A stretch of DNA of 5,082 nucleotides from an uncultured Microbacteriaceae bacterium (GCA_934661165.1 CAKUJB010000084.1:1-5082); one strand, 5' to 3'. Shown: positions 1 through 4,855, counted from the stretch's first letter. A program made the numbers and translations. Notes: generated by a model not told the origin, from the sequence alone.

Positions 1-887
1 GCGCCGAGCTCCGCACCGACCACCAGGTCACGGGCCTCAAGCGCCGGAAGGACGGCACCTGGCGCGTCAAGCTCCGCCACCTCGTCGGCCGCACGCCGGA
101 CCAGGTGACGGCGCGCTTCGTCTTCGTCGGCGCGGGCGGCGCGGCCCTCCCGTTGCTCCAGTCGAGCGGCATCAAGGAGATCCGCGGCTACGGCGGCTTC
201 CCGATCAGCGGGCAGTTCCTCCGCACTGACGACGAGGCGATCGTGCAGCGCCACCTCGCGAAGGTCTACGGCAAGGCCTCGGTCGGCGCCCCGCCGATGT
301 CGGTGCCGCACCTCGACACCCGCGTCGTCGACGGGCAGCGCAGCCTGCTCTTCGGCCCGTACGCCGGCTTCTCGACGAAGTTCCTCAAGCACGGCTCGCT
401 GCTCGACCTCTTCGGCAGCCTCCGCTGGCACAACCTCGGGACGATGATCGCCGTCGGCCTCAAGAACTTCTCACTCGTGAAGTACCTCGTCGGCGAGGTC
501 CTCGCGACCCGCGCGAAGCAGGACCAGGCGCTCCTCGACTTCGCCCCCGGCATCGACCCGTCGAAGTTCACCAAGATCACCGCCGGCCAGCGCGTCCAGA
601 TCATGAAGCGCGGCGCGGACGGCAAGGCCGTGCTGCAGTTCGGCACCGAGGTCGTCGCCGCGTCGGACGGCTCGATCGCGGGCCTGCTCGGCGCCTCCCC
701 GGGCGCCTCGACGGCCGTGCCGATCATGCTCGACCTCATCGCACGCTGCTTCCCCGACCGCATGGCTGACTGGGAGCCGACGCTCAAGGCCCTCATCCCG
801 AGCTACGGCGTCAAGCTCGCCGACGACCCCGCCCTCGTCGCGAGGCTGCTCGCCGACACGACCGAGGCGCTCCAGCTGTCGAGGTGA
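1..887 (+). CDS. mqo: Malate:quinone oxidoreductase, C-terminal part (5' end outside window)
   Basis: This FAD-dependent, membrane-associated enzyme oxidises L-malate to oxaloacetate and passes electrons to the quinone pool (menaquinone in actinobacteria). The reading frame is open from the first complete codon at position 3 and ends at TGA 885-887, giving 294 of the roughly 490-500 residues usual for the family. Family stretches visible are FVFVGAGGAALPLLQSSGI, GGFPISGQFL, the run from KVYGKASVGAPPMS to VPHLDTR, LLFGPYAGFSTKFL, and the C-terminal GASPGASTAVPIML. These are typical of Mqo rather than of soluble NAD-dependent malate dehydrogenase. The GTG at 105 is only an internal Val codon, because coding similarity continues upstream of it. 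The gene converges on the small minus-strand gene ending at 973. The C-terminus looks complete and undamaged. Confidence 0.95.
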   Translation, partial: AELRTDHQVTGLKRRKDGTWRVKLRHLVGRTPDQVTARFVFVGAGGAALPLLQSSGIKEIRGYGGFPISGQFLRTDDEAIVQRHLAKVYGKASVGAPPMSVPHLDTRVVDGQRSLLFGPYAGFSTKFLKHGSLLDLFGSLRWHNLGTMIAVGLKNFSLVKYLVGEVLATRAKQDQALLDFAPGIDPSKFTKITAGQRVQIMKRGADGKAVLQFGTEVVAASDGSIAGLLGASPGASTAVPIMLDLIARCFPDRMADWEPTLKALIPSYGVKLADDPALVARLLADTTEALQLSR

Positions 888-893
888 CCACCG

Positions 894-912
894 CGCATTC
901 GTGACGAATGCG
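894..912. repeat. 19-bp palindrome, copy A
   Basis: CGCATTCGTGACGAATGCG is a perfect inverted repeat with 9-bp arms around a single central base. As RNA it can fold into an 8-bp stem with a 3-nt loop on either strand. It lies 6 bp after the mqo stop and 60 bp after the stop of the convergent gene, so it could end or protect transcripts from both sides, although no U-tract follows. The same sequence recurs at 927 and 4025. It may be a REP-like extragenic palindrome or a protein-binding site; the sequence alone does not decide. Confidence 0.85.
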
Positions 913-926
913 GATCTCGCGCCCGT

Positions 927-945
927 CGCATTCGTGACGAGTGCG
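927..945. repeat. 19-bp palindrome, copy B (one mismatch)
   Basis: CGCATTCGTGACGAGTGCG differs from copy A by one A-to-G change in the right arm. The start-to-start spacing from copy A is 33 bp, about three helical turns. In a plus-strand transcript the change gives a U-G wobble and the hairpin still forms. In a minus-strand transcript it gives an A-C mismatch. It lies 27 bp past the stop codon of the small coiled-coil gene. Confidence 0.8.
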
Positions 946-972
946 CGGGTCGCCCCCGTTCGACCGCCCGTC

Positions 973-1326
973 TCAGCGCGCGGTCAACAGATGCCGCGGC
1001 GGCCCCTCGAGCCTGGCGACCGCGATCTTGACCTCGACGAGCTCGCGCGCGACCCCATCGATCCTCGCGCTGAGCTGGTCGTCGAGCGCGTCGATGCGCG
1101 CGCCCAGCCGGTCACCGAGTCGCTGCTCGACCGCGTCGATCCTGGTGCTGAGCTTGTCATCCAGTGTGGCGATCTGGCCGCTGAGCTTGCCGTCCAGCGC
1201 CGCGATCTCCCCGCGGAGCTGCTGCTGCCCCGCATCGCTACGGCGGACCAACCAGCCGAACGCGCCGAAGAAGCTCAGCAGCAGGGCTGCCGCGCTGATC
1301 ACGATCGCGATCGTCTCGACGGACAT
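973..1326 (-). CDS. Small membrane-anchored coiled-coil protein, paralogue 1 (unknown function)
   Basis: This 117-residue protein has one hydrophobic helix at residues 5-27 starting with MSVETIAIVIS and ending FGAFGWLVRR. By the positive-inside rule the paired arginines place the rest in the cytoplasm. Residues about 38-105 form a predicted coiled coil with 11-residue periodicity (for example SGQIATLDDKL, STRIDAVEQRL, DDQLSARIDGV). The C-terminus, RELVEVKIAVARLEG then PPRHLLTAR, is nearly identical to the paralogue at 4099-4374. ATG at 1326-1324 is chosen because GGAAAGG lies at 1338-1332, 5 bp away. A GTG two codons upstream is an alternative that would add two residues. The upstream frame to 1440 is not supported. 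Small actinobacterial proteins of this type, ending in a VKIAVARLEGP-like tail, are usually annotated as hypothetical. It follows vapC by 147 bp in the same direction and converges on mqo. Confidence 0.85.
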   Translation of the reverse strand: MSVETIAIVISAAALLLSFFGAFGWLVRRSDAGQQQLRGEIAALDGKLSGQIATLDDKLSTRIDAVEQRLGDRLGARIDALDDQLSARIDGVARELVEVKIAVARLEGPPRHLLTAR

Positions 1327-1331
1327 GGTCA

Positions 1332-1368
1332 CCTTTCCATTCTGATCCGGTGCCGACGATGATGCCAG
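1332..1368 (-). promoter_or_regulatory. Candidate promoter and ribosome binding site of paralogue 1
   Basis: Read on the minus strand, CTGGCA (1368-1363), an 18-bp spacer and CAGAAT (1344-1339) resemble -35 and -10 boxes, followed at once by the purine-rich GGAAAGG (1338-1332). The same arrangement, CTGGCA-N18-CANAAT, is kept at 4411-4387 before the paralogue. The weakness is that the -10 box abuts the Shine-Dalgarno, so transcription would begin at or inside it, near the GTG that precedes the ATG. A leaderless GTG start and a promoter located elsewhere are both possible. GACGATG (1355-1361) and CATCGTC (1369-1375) also form an inverted repeat across the -35 box, but it is not conserved in the other copy. 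Confidence 0.3.
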
Positions 1369-1404
1369 CATCGTCCGACGTCGGTGCGGCCGTGCCCGCA
1401 GGGC

Positions 1405-1440
1405 TGTGGAGAACGTCCAAAGCTGCACCGCTGTGGACAA
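1405..1440. promoter_or_regulatory. Pair of DnaA-box-like elements upstream of paralogue 1
   Basis: TGTGGAGAA (1405-1413) and TGTGGACAA (1432-1440) lie 27 bp apart, start to start. The second is the reverse complement of TTGTCCACA, the form of DnaA box preferred in high-GC actinobacteria; the first differs from it at one base. The TGTGGA cores recur with the same 27-bp spacing and the same distance from the start codon before the paralogue at 4374. Binding by DnaA is inferred from the consensus only. With two sites, no AT-rich stretch and no dnaA or dnaN nearby, this is not evidence for an origin. Confidence 0.45.
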
Positions 1441-1473
1441 CCCACGTGGTGCGCGTGGTTGGGCGCCGCCGAC

Positions 1474-1911
1474 CTACGTCACGCTCGGCCGCGACACGGC
1501 GACGACCTCGACGATGCCCTCGAGCCCCGCGAAGTCAGCGGGATTCGTCGTGTAGACCGGCAGCGCATTCGCCGCGGCGACCGCGGCGATCTGCAGGTCG
1601 GCGACTCGGGCGCGGACAGAGCGGCCGCTCGCCGCGACCACCGCCGCGATCCGCCCATACGCGCGCGCCGCCTCCGTGTCATAGGGCAGCGGGTCGAAGC
1701 TGTCCTCGGCGCGCTGCAGGACGTCGAGCCGGCGGGCGAACTCCATGCGGCTGTCGGAGTCGACCGGTGCGATCAGCTGCACACCGGCCGTGAGCTCCCC
1801 GAGGGTGATCGCGCTGATCGCCATCTCGTCCGGGAGGTCGCCCGGGTCGATCGCGGCCTGCAGGATCAGGATGTTGGTGTCGAGCAGCCCCCGACTCGGC
1901 TCAGCCGTCAT
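1474..1911 (-). CDS. vapC: VapC-type PIN-domain ribonuclease toxin
   Basis: This 145-residue single-domain PIN protein is of usual VapC size. VapC toxins are Mg2+-dependent ribonucleases that cut specific tRNA or rRNA sites and halt translation unless bound by their antitoxin. The acidic residues expected of an active PIN site are all present: D11 in LLDTNILI, E39 in ITLGELTAG, D105 in ARVADLQIAA and D126 in TTNPADF. The NPADF segment near the C-terminus is characteristic of the family. The ATG at 1911-1909 lies inside the end of the antitoxin gene with an 11-nt overlap (ATGACGGCTGA), which implies translational coupling. No clear separate promoter or Shine-Dalgarno was seen. The gene appears intact; the cleaved RNA cannot be deduced. 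Confidence 0.92.
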   Translation of the reverse strand: MTAEPSRGLLDTNILILQAAIDPGDLPDEMAISAITLGELTAGVQLIAPVDSDSRMEFARRLDVLQRAEDSFDPLPYDTEAARAYGRIAAVVAASGRSVRARVADLQIAAVAAANALPVYTTNPADFAGLEGIVEVVAVSRPSVT

Positions 1912-2164
1912 ACGGGTCCCTGACCGCTTCGTCGGCGGCGCGATCGAGATCGACGCGGAATGCGTCGGGGTCCGGGATGGCCGCGTGGCGCGCGGATTCG
2001 AAGAATGCGTCGCGCGTCACGAACCGCCGAGTGCGTCGCAGGGCGATGAGTTCGCCGATCCCTCGACCATTGCGCGTGACCGTGAACGAGGCACCGCCCT
2101 CGACCGCGTCCATGATCTCTTTCGAGCGGAGTCGCAGGTCGCGCTGGCTGAGTGAACCCGACAT
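1901..2164 (-). CDS. vapB: Antitoxin of the VapBC pair, Phd/YefM-like
   Basis: This 87-residue protein precedes and overlaps the PIN toxin. The N-terminal half (SQRDLRLRSKEIMDAVEGG, then SFTVTRNGRGIGELIAL) matches the Phd/YefM DNA-binding fold: a short helix, a G-rich turn, the V-T-R-x-G strand and an L-rich dimer strand. The C-terminal part, from about residue 45, is charged (FFESARHAAIPDPDAFRVDLDR) and is the expected toxin-wrapping tail. By family knowledge the antitoxin neutralises VapC and, with it, represses its own promoter. ATG 2164-2162 is chosen because it starts the family similarity and sits 6 nt after a TACCTT box, which suggests a leaderless transcript; no Shine-Dalgarno is seen. 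The repeats just upstream are the likely operator. Confidence 0.88.
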   Translation of the reverse strand: MSGSLSQRDLRLRSKEIMDAVEGGASFTVTRNGRGIGELIALRRTRRFVTRDAFFESARHAAIPDPDAFRVDLDRAADEAVRDPYDG

Positions 2165-2220
2165 GCATCAAAGGTAGCACCGCGTGCTACCGCGTGCTAC
2201 CGCCTGATGCCGCGCCCTAC
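2165..2220 (-). promoter_or_regulatory. vapBC promoter with repeated operator
   Basis: GGTAGCAC (2173-2180) and GTGCTACC (2184-2191) form a perfect 8-bp inverted repeat with a 3-bp spacer. The 10-bp block CGCGTGCTAC occurs exactly at 2181-2190 and 2191-2200, then in weaker form at 2201-2210 (7 of 10) and 2211-2220 (8 of 10), so sites fall on one face of the helix. On the minus strand TACCTT (2176-2171) fits the actinobacterial -10 pattern TANNNT, 6 nt before the ATG; no good -35 was found. The repeats cover the -10 and -35 regions, as expected for autorepression by the VapBC complex. The last unit overlaps the helicase stop codon. Confidence 0.65.
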
Positions 2221-4007
2221 CGCCGCCCCGCCCCACCGCGGGCCGACCCGCGCCCGCGGTCCGGCTTGATGTCGATGAGCTTGCCGCTGATCCGCGTCGC
2301 CGAGAGGCGGTCGAGCACGTCGCCGGGCAGGTCGGCCGGCAGCTCGACGATCGAGAAGTCCGGGCGGATGTCGATGCGGCCGAAGTCGTCGCGGCCGAGC
2401 CCGCCCTCGTTCGCGAGTGCGCCGACGATCTGCCGCGGCTGGACCTTGTGCCGCTTGCCGACCTCGATCCGGTACGGCGCCATGGGCTGCGTCGACCGCG
2501 GCCGCCGCTCGCGATCCGGCCGATCCCCGCGCTCGCCCCGACCCTCGCGATCTCCCCGATCCCCGCGATCGCGGTCCCTACGACCCCGCTCCGCAAACCG
2601 CTCTCCACCACCCCGCGCATACCGTGGATCGTCCGCCGCGATGAGCAGCGGCTCGTCCCCCTGCGCGACGACGGCGAGCGCCGCCGCGACGTCGGCCTCG
2701 GGCACGTCGTGATGCGTGACGTAGTGTGCGATGATGTCGCGGAAGCCGGCGATCCGGTCGGTCTGCGTCAGCGCCGCGGTGATGGCGTCGTCGAAGCGGG
2801 CGAGCCGCGTGACGTTGACGTCCTCGACGGTCGGCAGCTGCATCTGCGTGAGCGGCTGCCGGGTCGCGCGCTCGATCGCGTCGAGGAGCCGCCGCTCCCG
2901 CGGGGTGACGAAGGAGATGGCCGCGCCGCTGCGCCCGGCCCGCCCGGTCCGGCCGATGCGGTGGACGTACGACTCGGTGTCGATGGGGATGTCGTAGTTG
3001 ACGACGTGGGTGATGCGGTCGACGTCGAGCCCGCGGGCGGCGACGTCGGTCGCGACGAGGATGTCGAGCCGCCCGGTGCGCAGCTGCTGCACGGTCCGCT
3101 CCCGCTGCGCCTGGGCGACGTCGCCGCTGATCGCGGCGGCGGAGTAGCCGCGCGCCCGGAGCTTCTCGGCGAGGGTCTCGGTCTCGGTCTTCGTCCGGAC
3201 GAAGATGATCATCCCGTCGAAGTCCTCGACCTCGAGGATCCGGGTGAGCGCGTCGACCTTCTGCTGGTACGAGACGATGAGGTAGCGCTGCGTCGTGTTC
3301 GCCGAGGTCGTCGTCCGCGCCGCGACGGTGATCTCCTCGGGGTCGCGCAGGTGCTGCGTCGCGATGCGCCGGATCGCCGCGGGCATGGTCGCGGAGAAGA
3401 GGGCGACCTGCTTGTCCTCGGGCGTCTCGGCGAGGATCGTGTCGACGTCCTCGGCGAACCCCATCTTGAGCATCTCGTCCGCCTCGTCGAGCACGAGGTA
3501 CTTCAGCTCGCTGAGGTCGAGCGTGCCCTTCGCGACGTGGTCCATGACGCGGCCGGGCGTGCCGACGACGACGTGGACGCCACGCCGCAGCGCCGACAGC
3601 TGCACCCCGTACGCCTGGCCGCCGTAGATGGGCAGCAGGCTGACGCCGCGCAGATGCGCCGCATACGCCTCGAACGCCTCGCTCACCTGCAGTGCGAGCT
3701 CCCGCGTCGGGGAGAGGACGAGCGCCTGCGGGAGCTTCTGCGTGACGTCGAGCCGGGTCAGGAACGGCAACGCGAACGCCGCGGTCTTCCCCGTCCCGGT
3801 CTGCGCGAGCCCGACGACGTCGCGGCCGGCGAGCAGCGCCGGGATGGTCGCGACCTGGATCGCGGACGGCGTCTCGTAGCCGATCTCCTTGATGGCCTTG
3901 AGCACGGGTTCGCTCAGCCCGAGCTCCGTGAAGGTCGGTCCGCCCCCGCCGGCGTCGCCCGCGTCGTCAGCGGTGGTCTCGGGGGCGTCACCGCTCGCGG
4001 AGGTCAT
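2217..4007 (-). CDS. deaD: DEAD-box ATP-dependent RNA helicase, DeaD/CsdA type
   Basis: This 596-residue helicase unwinds RNA duplexes using ATP and is usually linked to ribosome assembly, mRNA decay and growth in the cold. All core motifs are seen: Q motif with FTELGLSEPV and YETPSAIQ (about 26-51), AQTGTGKT (68-75), PTREL (100-104), TPGR (150-153), DEAD (174-177), SAT (205-207), ATDVAARGLD (319-328) and HRIGRTGR (349-356). A low-complexity linker rich in Arg, Asp and Gly (about 463-505) leads to a DbpA/CsdA-type RNA-binding domain (about 508-582), then an RG-rich tail. ATG at 4007 is preferred because the open frame upstream (to 4145) would overlap the neighbouring small gene and shows no family similarity. 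No Shine-Dalgarno precedes it. The gene ends inside the vapBC operator, 52 bp before vapB. Confidence 0.95.
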   Translation of the reverse strand: MTSASGDAPETTADDAGDAGGGGPTFTELGLSEPVLKAIKEIGYETPSAIQVATIPALLAGRDVVGLAQTGTGKTAAFALPFLTRLDVTQKLPQALVLSPTRELALQVSEAFEAYAAHLRGVSLLPIYGGQAYGVQLSALRRGVHVVVGTPGRVMDHVAKGTLDLSELKYLVLDEADEMLKMGFAEDVDTILAETPEDKQVALFSATMPAAIRRIATQHLRDPEEITVAARTTTSANTTQRYLIVSYQQKVDALTRILEVEDFDGMIIFVRTKTETETLAEKLRARGYSAAAISGDVAQAQRERTVQQLRTGRLDILVATDVAARGLDVDRITHVVNYDIPIDTESYVHRIGRTGRAGRSGAAISFVTPRERRLLDAIERATRQPLTQMQLPTVEDVNVTRLARFDDAITAALTQTDRIAGFRDIIAHYVTHHDVPEADVAAALAVVAQGDEPLLIAADDPRYARGGGERFAERGRRDRDRGDRGDREGRGERGDRPDRERRPRSTQPMAPYRIEVGKRHKVQPRQIVGALANEGGLGRDDFGRIDIRPDFSIVELPADLPGDVLDRLSATRISGKLIDIKPDRGRGSARGGAGRR

Positions 4008-4043
4008 GCGGTCAACGCTAGTCGCGCATTCGTCACGAATGCG
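4008..4043 (-). promoter_or_regulatory. Possible leaderless promoter of the helicase gene
   Basis: On the minus strand TAGCGT (4020-4015) fits the -10 pattern TANNNT and is followed by 7 nt and the helicase ATG, so the mRNA could begin at or next to the start codon. This would explain the missing Shine-Dalgarno. A 17-bp spacer would put the -35 hexamer at 4043-4038 (CGCATT, a poor match), which is one arm of the 19-bp palindrome. The call rests on short motifs only. Confidence 0.3.
4025..4043. repeat. 19-bp palindrome, copy C
   Basis: CGCATTCGTCACGAATGCG is identical to the reverse complement of copy A at 894-912, again with perfect 9-bp arms. It lies 55 bp past the stop of paralogue 2 and 17 bp upstream of the helicase start. 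It could act as a terminator or decay barrier for the upstream gene, or as an operator for the helicase. Confidence 0.85.
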
Positions 4044-4098
4044 CGGGGTCGCGTCCGCCGCGGCGGTATCAGTCGGCGCCCGCCCGCTCGCGACGGCG

Positions 4099-4374
4099 TC
4101 AGCGTGCCGTGACCAGGTGTCGCTGCGGGCCCTCCAGCCGCGCAACGGCGATCTTCACCTCGACCAGCTCTCGCCCCACCCCGTCGACCTTCTCGTCGAG
4201 CCGGTCGATGCGGGCTTCGAGCTTTTGCTCGACCTGGTCGATGCGCGCCTCCAGTCGCGCTTCGAGGTGGTCCGCCCGTGCGTCGGTGCGGCGAATCATC
4301 CATCCGAAGGCGCCGACGAAGCCGAGCAGCAGCGTCGCGCTGCTGATCACGATAGCGATCGTCTCGACGGACAT
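4099..4374 (-). CDS. Small membrane-anchored coiled-coil protein, paralogue 2 (unknown function)
   Basis: This 91-residue protein has the same architecture as the gene at 973-1326. Residues 1-29 hold the membrane helix (MSVETIAIVISSATLLLGF to GWMIRR; 23 of 29 identical to paralogue 1). A coiled coil with clear 11-residue repeats follows (EARLEARIDQV, EQKLEARIDRL, DEKVDGVGREL, VEVKIAVARLE). The last 24 residues match paralogue 1 at 22 positions. It is 26 residues shorter, all in the coiled-coil middle. ATG 4374-4372 is chosen for the AGGAGGG at 4386-4380; a GTG two codons earlier would be too close to that site unless the message is leaderless. It precedes the helicase by 91 bp on the same strand. 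No enzymatic motif is visible, and a structural or scaffolding role would be a guess. Confidence 0.85.
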   Translation of the reverse strand: MSVETIAIVISSATLLLGFVGAFGWMIRRTDARADHLEARLEARIDQVEQKLEARIDRLDEKVDGVGRELVEVKIAVARLEGPQRHLVTAR

Positions 4375-4379
4375 GGTCA

Positions 4380-4416
4380 CCCTCCTATTGTGAGCCGGAT
4401 GCGGCGATCCTGCCAG
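4380..4416 (-). promoter_or_regulatory. Ribosome binding site and candidate promoter of paralogue 2
   Basis: AGGAGGG (4386-4380) is a strong Shine-Dalgarno placed for the ATG at 4374. On the minus strand CTGGCA (4416-4411), an 18-bp spacer and CACAAT (4392-4387) match the arrangement before paralogue 1. As there, the -10 box touches the Shine-Dalgarno, so either the promoter call or the leadered start is wrong. The ribosome site is the more secure of the two. Confidence 0.35.
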
Positions 4417-4452
4417 TCACCGCGGACACCGCGCTCGCGCGGCCCGACAGGC

Positions 4453-4485
4453 TGTGGATAGCTCGCCAGGCTGGCATCGTGTGGA
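4453..4485. promoter_or_regulatory. Pair of TGTGGA elements upstream of paralogue 2
   Basis: TGTGGATAG (4453-4461) differs at one base from the classical DnaA box in reverse orientation (TGTGGATAA). A second TGTGGA core lies at 4480-4485, 27 bp further, with a degenerate tail. Both cores have exactly the spacing and distance to the start codon seen before paralogue 1 (1405 and 1432), so they belong to the shared upstream part. Function is not known. Confidence 0.4.
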
Positions 4486-4488
4486 GGG

Positions 4489-4764
4489 AAGGCCGGGCGA
4501 TTCCCCGTCCAGGTCTTCCGCGGTGACTCGGCGACCGGCACGCCCGTCGTCGACTCGACGCTCGTCGTGACTGACGTCCCGCGCCCGGCCCCGGCCCCGA
4601 CGGAGACCGAGGAGCCGACCGACGACGCGACCGATGCGGCCACCTCCGCGCCGAGCGACGGCGGCTTCGACGCCGCGCCGTGGATCTGGGGCGGTGTCGG
4701 CGTCCTCGTCGTCGCCGGTGTCGCGACCGGCATCGCGGTCGCCGCGAAGCGCCGCAACGCCTGA
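4489..4764 (+). pseudogene. 5'-truncated remnant of a secreted, membrane-anchored protein
   Basis: The frame is open from just after the in-frame TAG at 4459-4461 and ends at TGA 4762-4764. It reads like the end of an exported protein: a possible beta-strand segment (RFPVQVFRGDSATGTPVV), a Pro/Thr/Glu/Asp-rich spacer (PRPAPAPTETEEPTDD), a transmembrane helix (PWIWGGVGVLVVAGVATGIA) and a short basic tail (AKRRNA). There is no signal peptide, no domain start and no Shine-Dalgarno. The only usual start codon in frame is GTG 4567, which would give 65 residues. Upstream sequence belongs to the conserved flank of paralogue 2, so the 5' part appears to have been lost there. A genuine 65-residue membrane protein starting at GTG 4567 is the alternative. 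I do not recognise the parent family. Confidence 0.5.
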
Positions 4765-4777
4765 CGCGCAGTACTTC

Positions 4778-4811
4778 CGTGAGGGCCCGGCCGCGAGGCT
4801 GGGCCCTCACG
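4778..4811 (+). terminator. Strong hairpin, probable terminator
   Basis: CGTGAGGGCCC (4778-4788) pairs perfectly with GGGCCCTCACG (4801-4811). The inner bases GGCC (4789-4792) and GGCT (4797-4800) extend the stem to 15 pairs, with one G-U, and close on a GCGA tetraloop of the stable GNRA type. It lies 13 bp after the stop of the truncated membrane protein. There is no U-tract, as is common for actinobacterial terminators. Confidence 0.75.
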
Positions 4812-4825
4812 CATGTCCCGGCCGA

Positions 4826-4849
4826 TAGAATCCCCGGGTCAAGAGGAGG
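4826..4849 (+). promoter_or_regulatory. -10 box and ribosome binding site of the sugar transferase gene
   Basis: TAGAAT (4826-4831) is a good -10 hexamer placed just after the terminator. No convincing -35 is seen at 16-18 bp upstream, where the terminator's right arm lies. AGGAGG (4844-4849) is a strong Shine-Dalgarno 6 bp before the GTG at 4856. The leader would be about 18 nt long. Confidence 0.55.
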
Positions 4850-4855
4850 CGCGGT

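Noticed and set aside
894..945. Two repeats with a short spacer as a minimal CRISPR array
   Set aside because: Only two units with a 14-bp spacer, a repeat too short and perfectly palindromic, and no cas genes.
1302..1315. 14-bp palindrome ACGATCGCGATCGT as an operator
   Set aside because: It lies in the coding sequence of paralogue 1 over codons for the conserved membrane segment and is broken by a substitution in paralogue 2.
901..1362. Plus-strand open frame opposite paralogue 1, starting within palindrome copy A
   Set aside because: The minus-strand gene has a paralogue with conserved protein sequence. The plus frame has a repetitive low-complexity translation created by the coiled-coil repeats.
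1405..1440. Replication origin based on DnaA-box-like sites
   Set aside because: Only two sites, no AT-rich unwinding stretch and no dnaA, dnaN or rpmH. The same pair recurs before the paralogue, so it belongs to that gene's flank.
1384..1923. Plus-strand open frame of 179 codons
   Set aside because: It is antisense to vapC, which keeps all catalytic residues. No family similarity is recognised in this frame.
2507..2600. Short tandem repeats of CGATCCCCGCG type as a possible mobile or regulatory repeat
   Set aside because: They are explained by the Arg-Asp-Gly-rich linker of the helicase (about residues 463-505), common in this family.
2448..4112. Long plus-strand open frame of 554 codons
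   Set aside because: It is antisense to the helicase, whose motifs are unambiguous. Its translation is Arg/Asp/Val-rich and without domains, as expected opposite a high-GC gene.
4008..4145. Extended N-terminus of the helicase starting at 4145
   Set aside because: It would overlap the end of paralogue 2 and translate the palindrome, and it adds residues with no helicase similarity.
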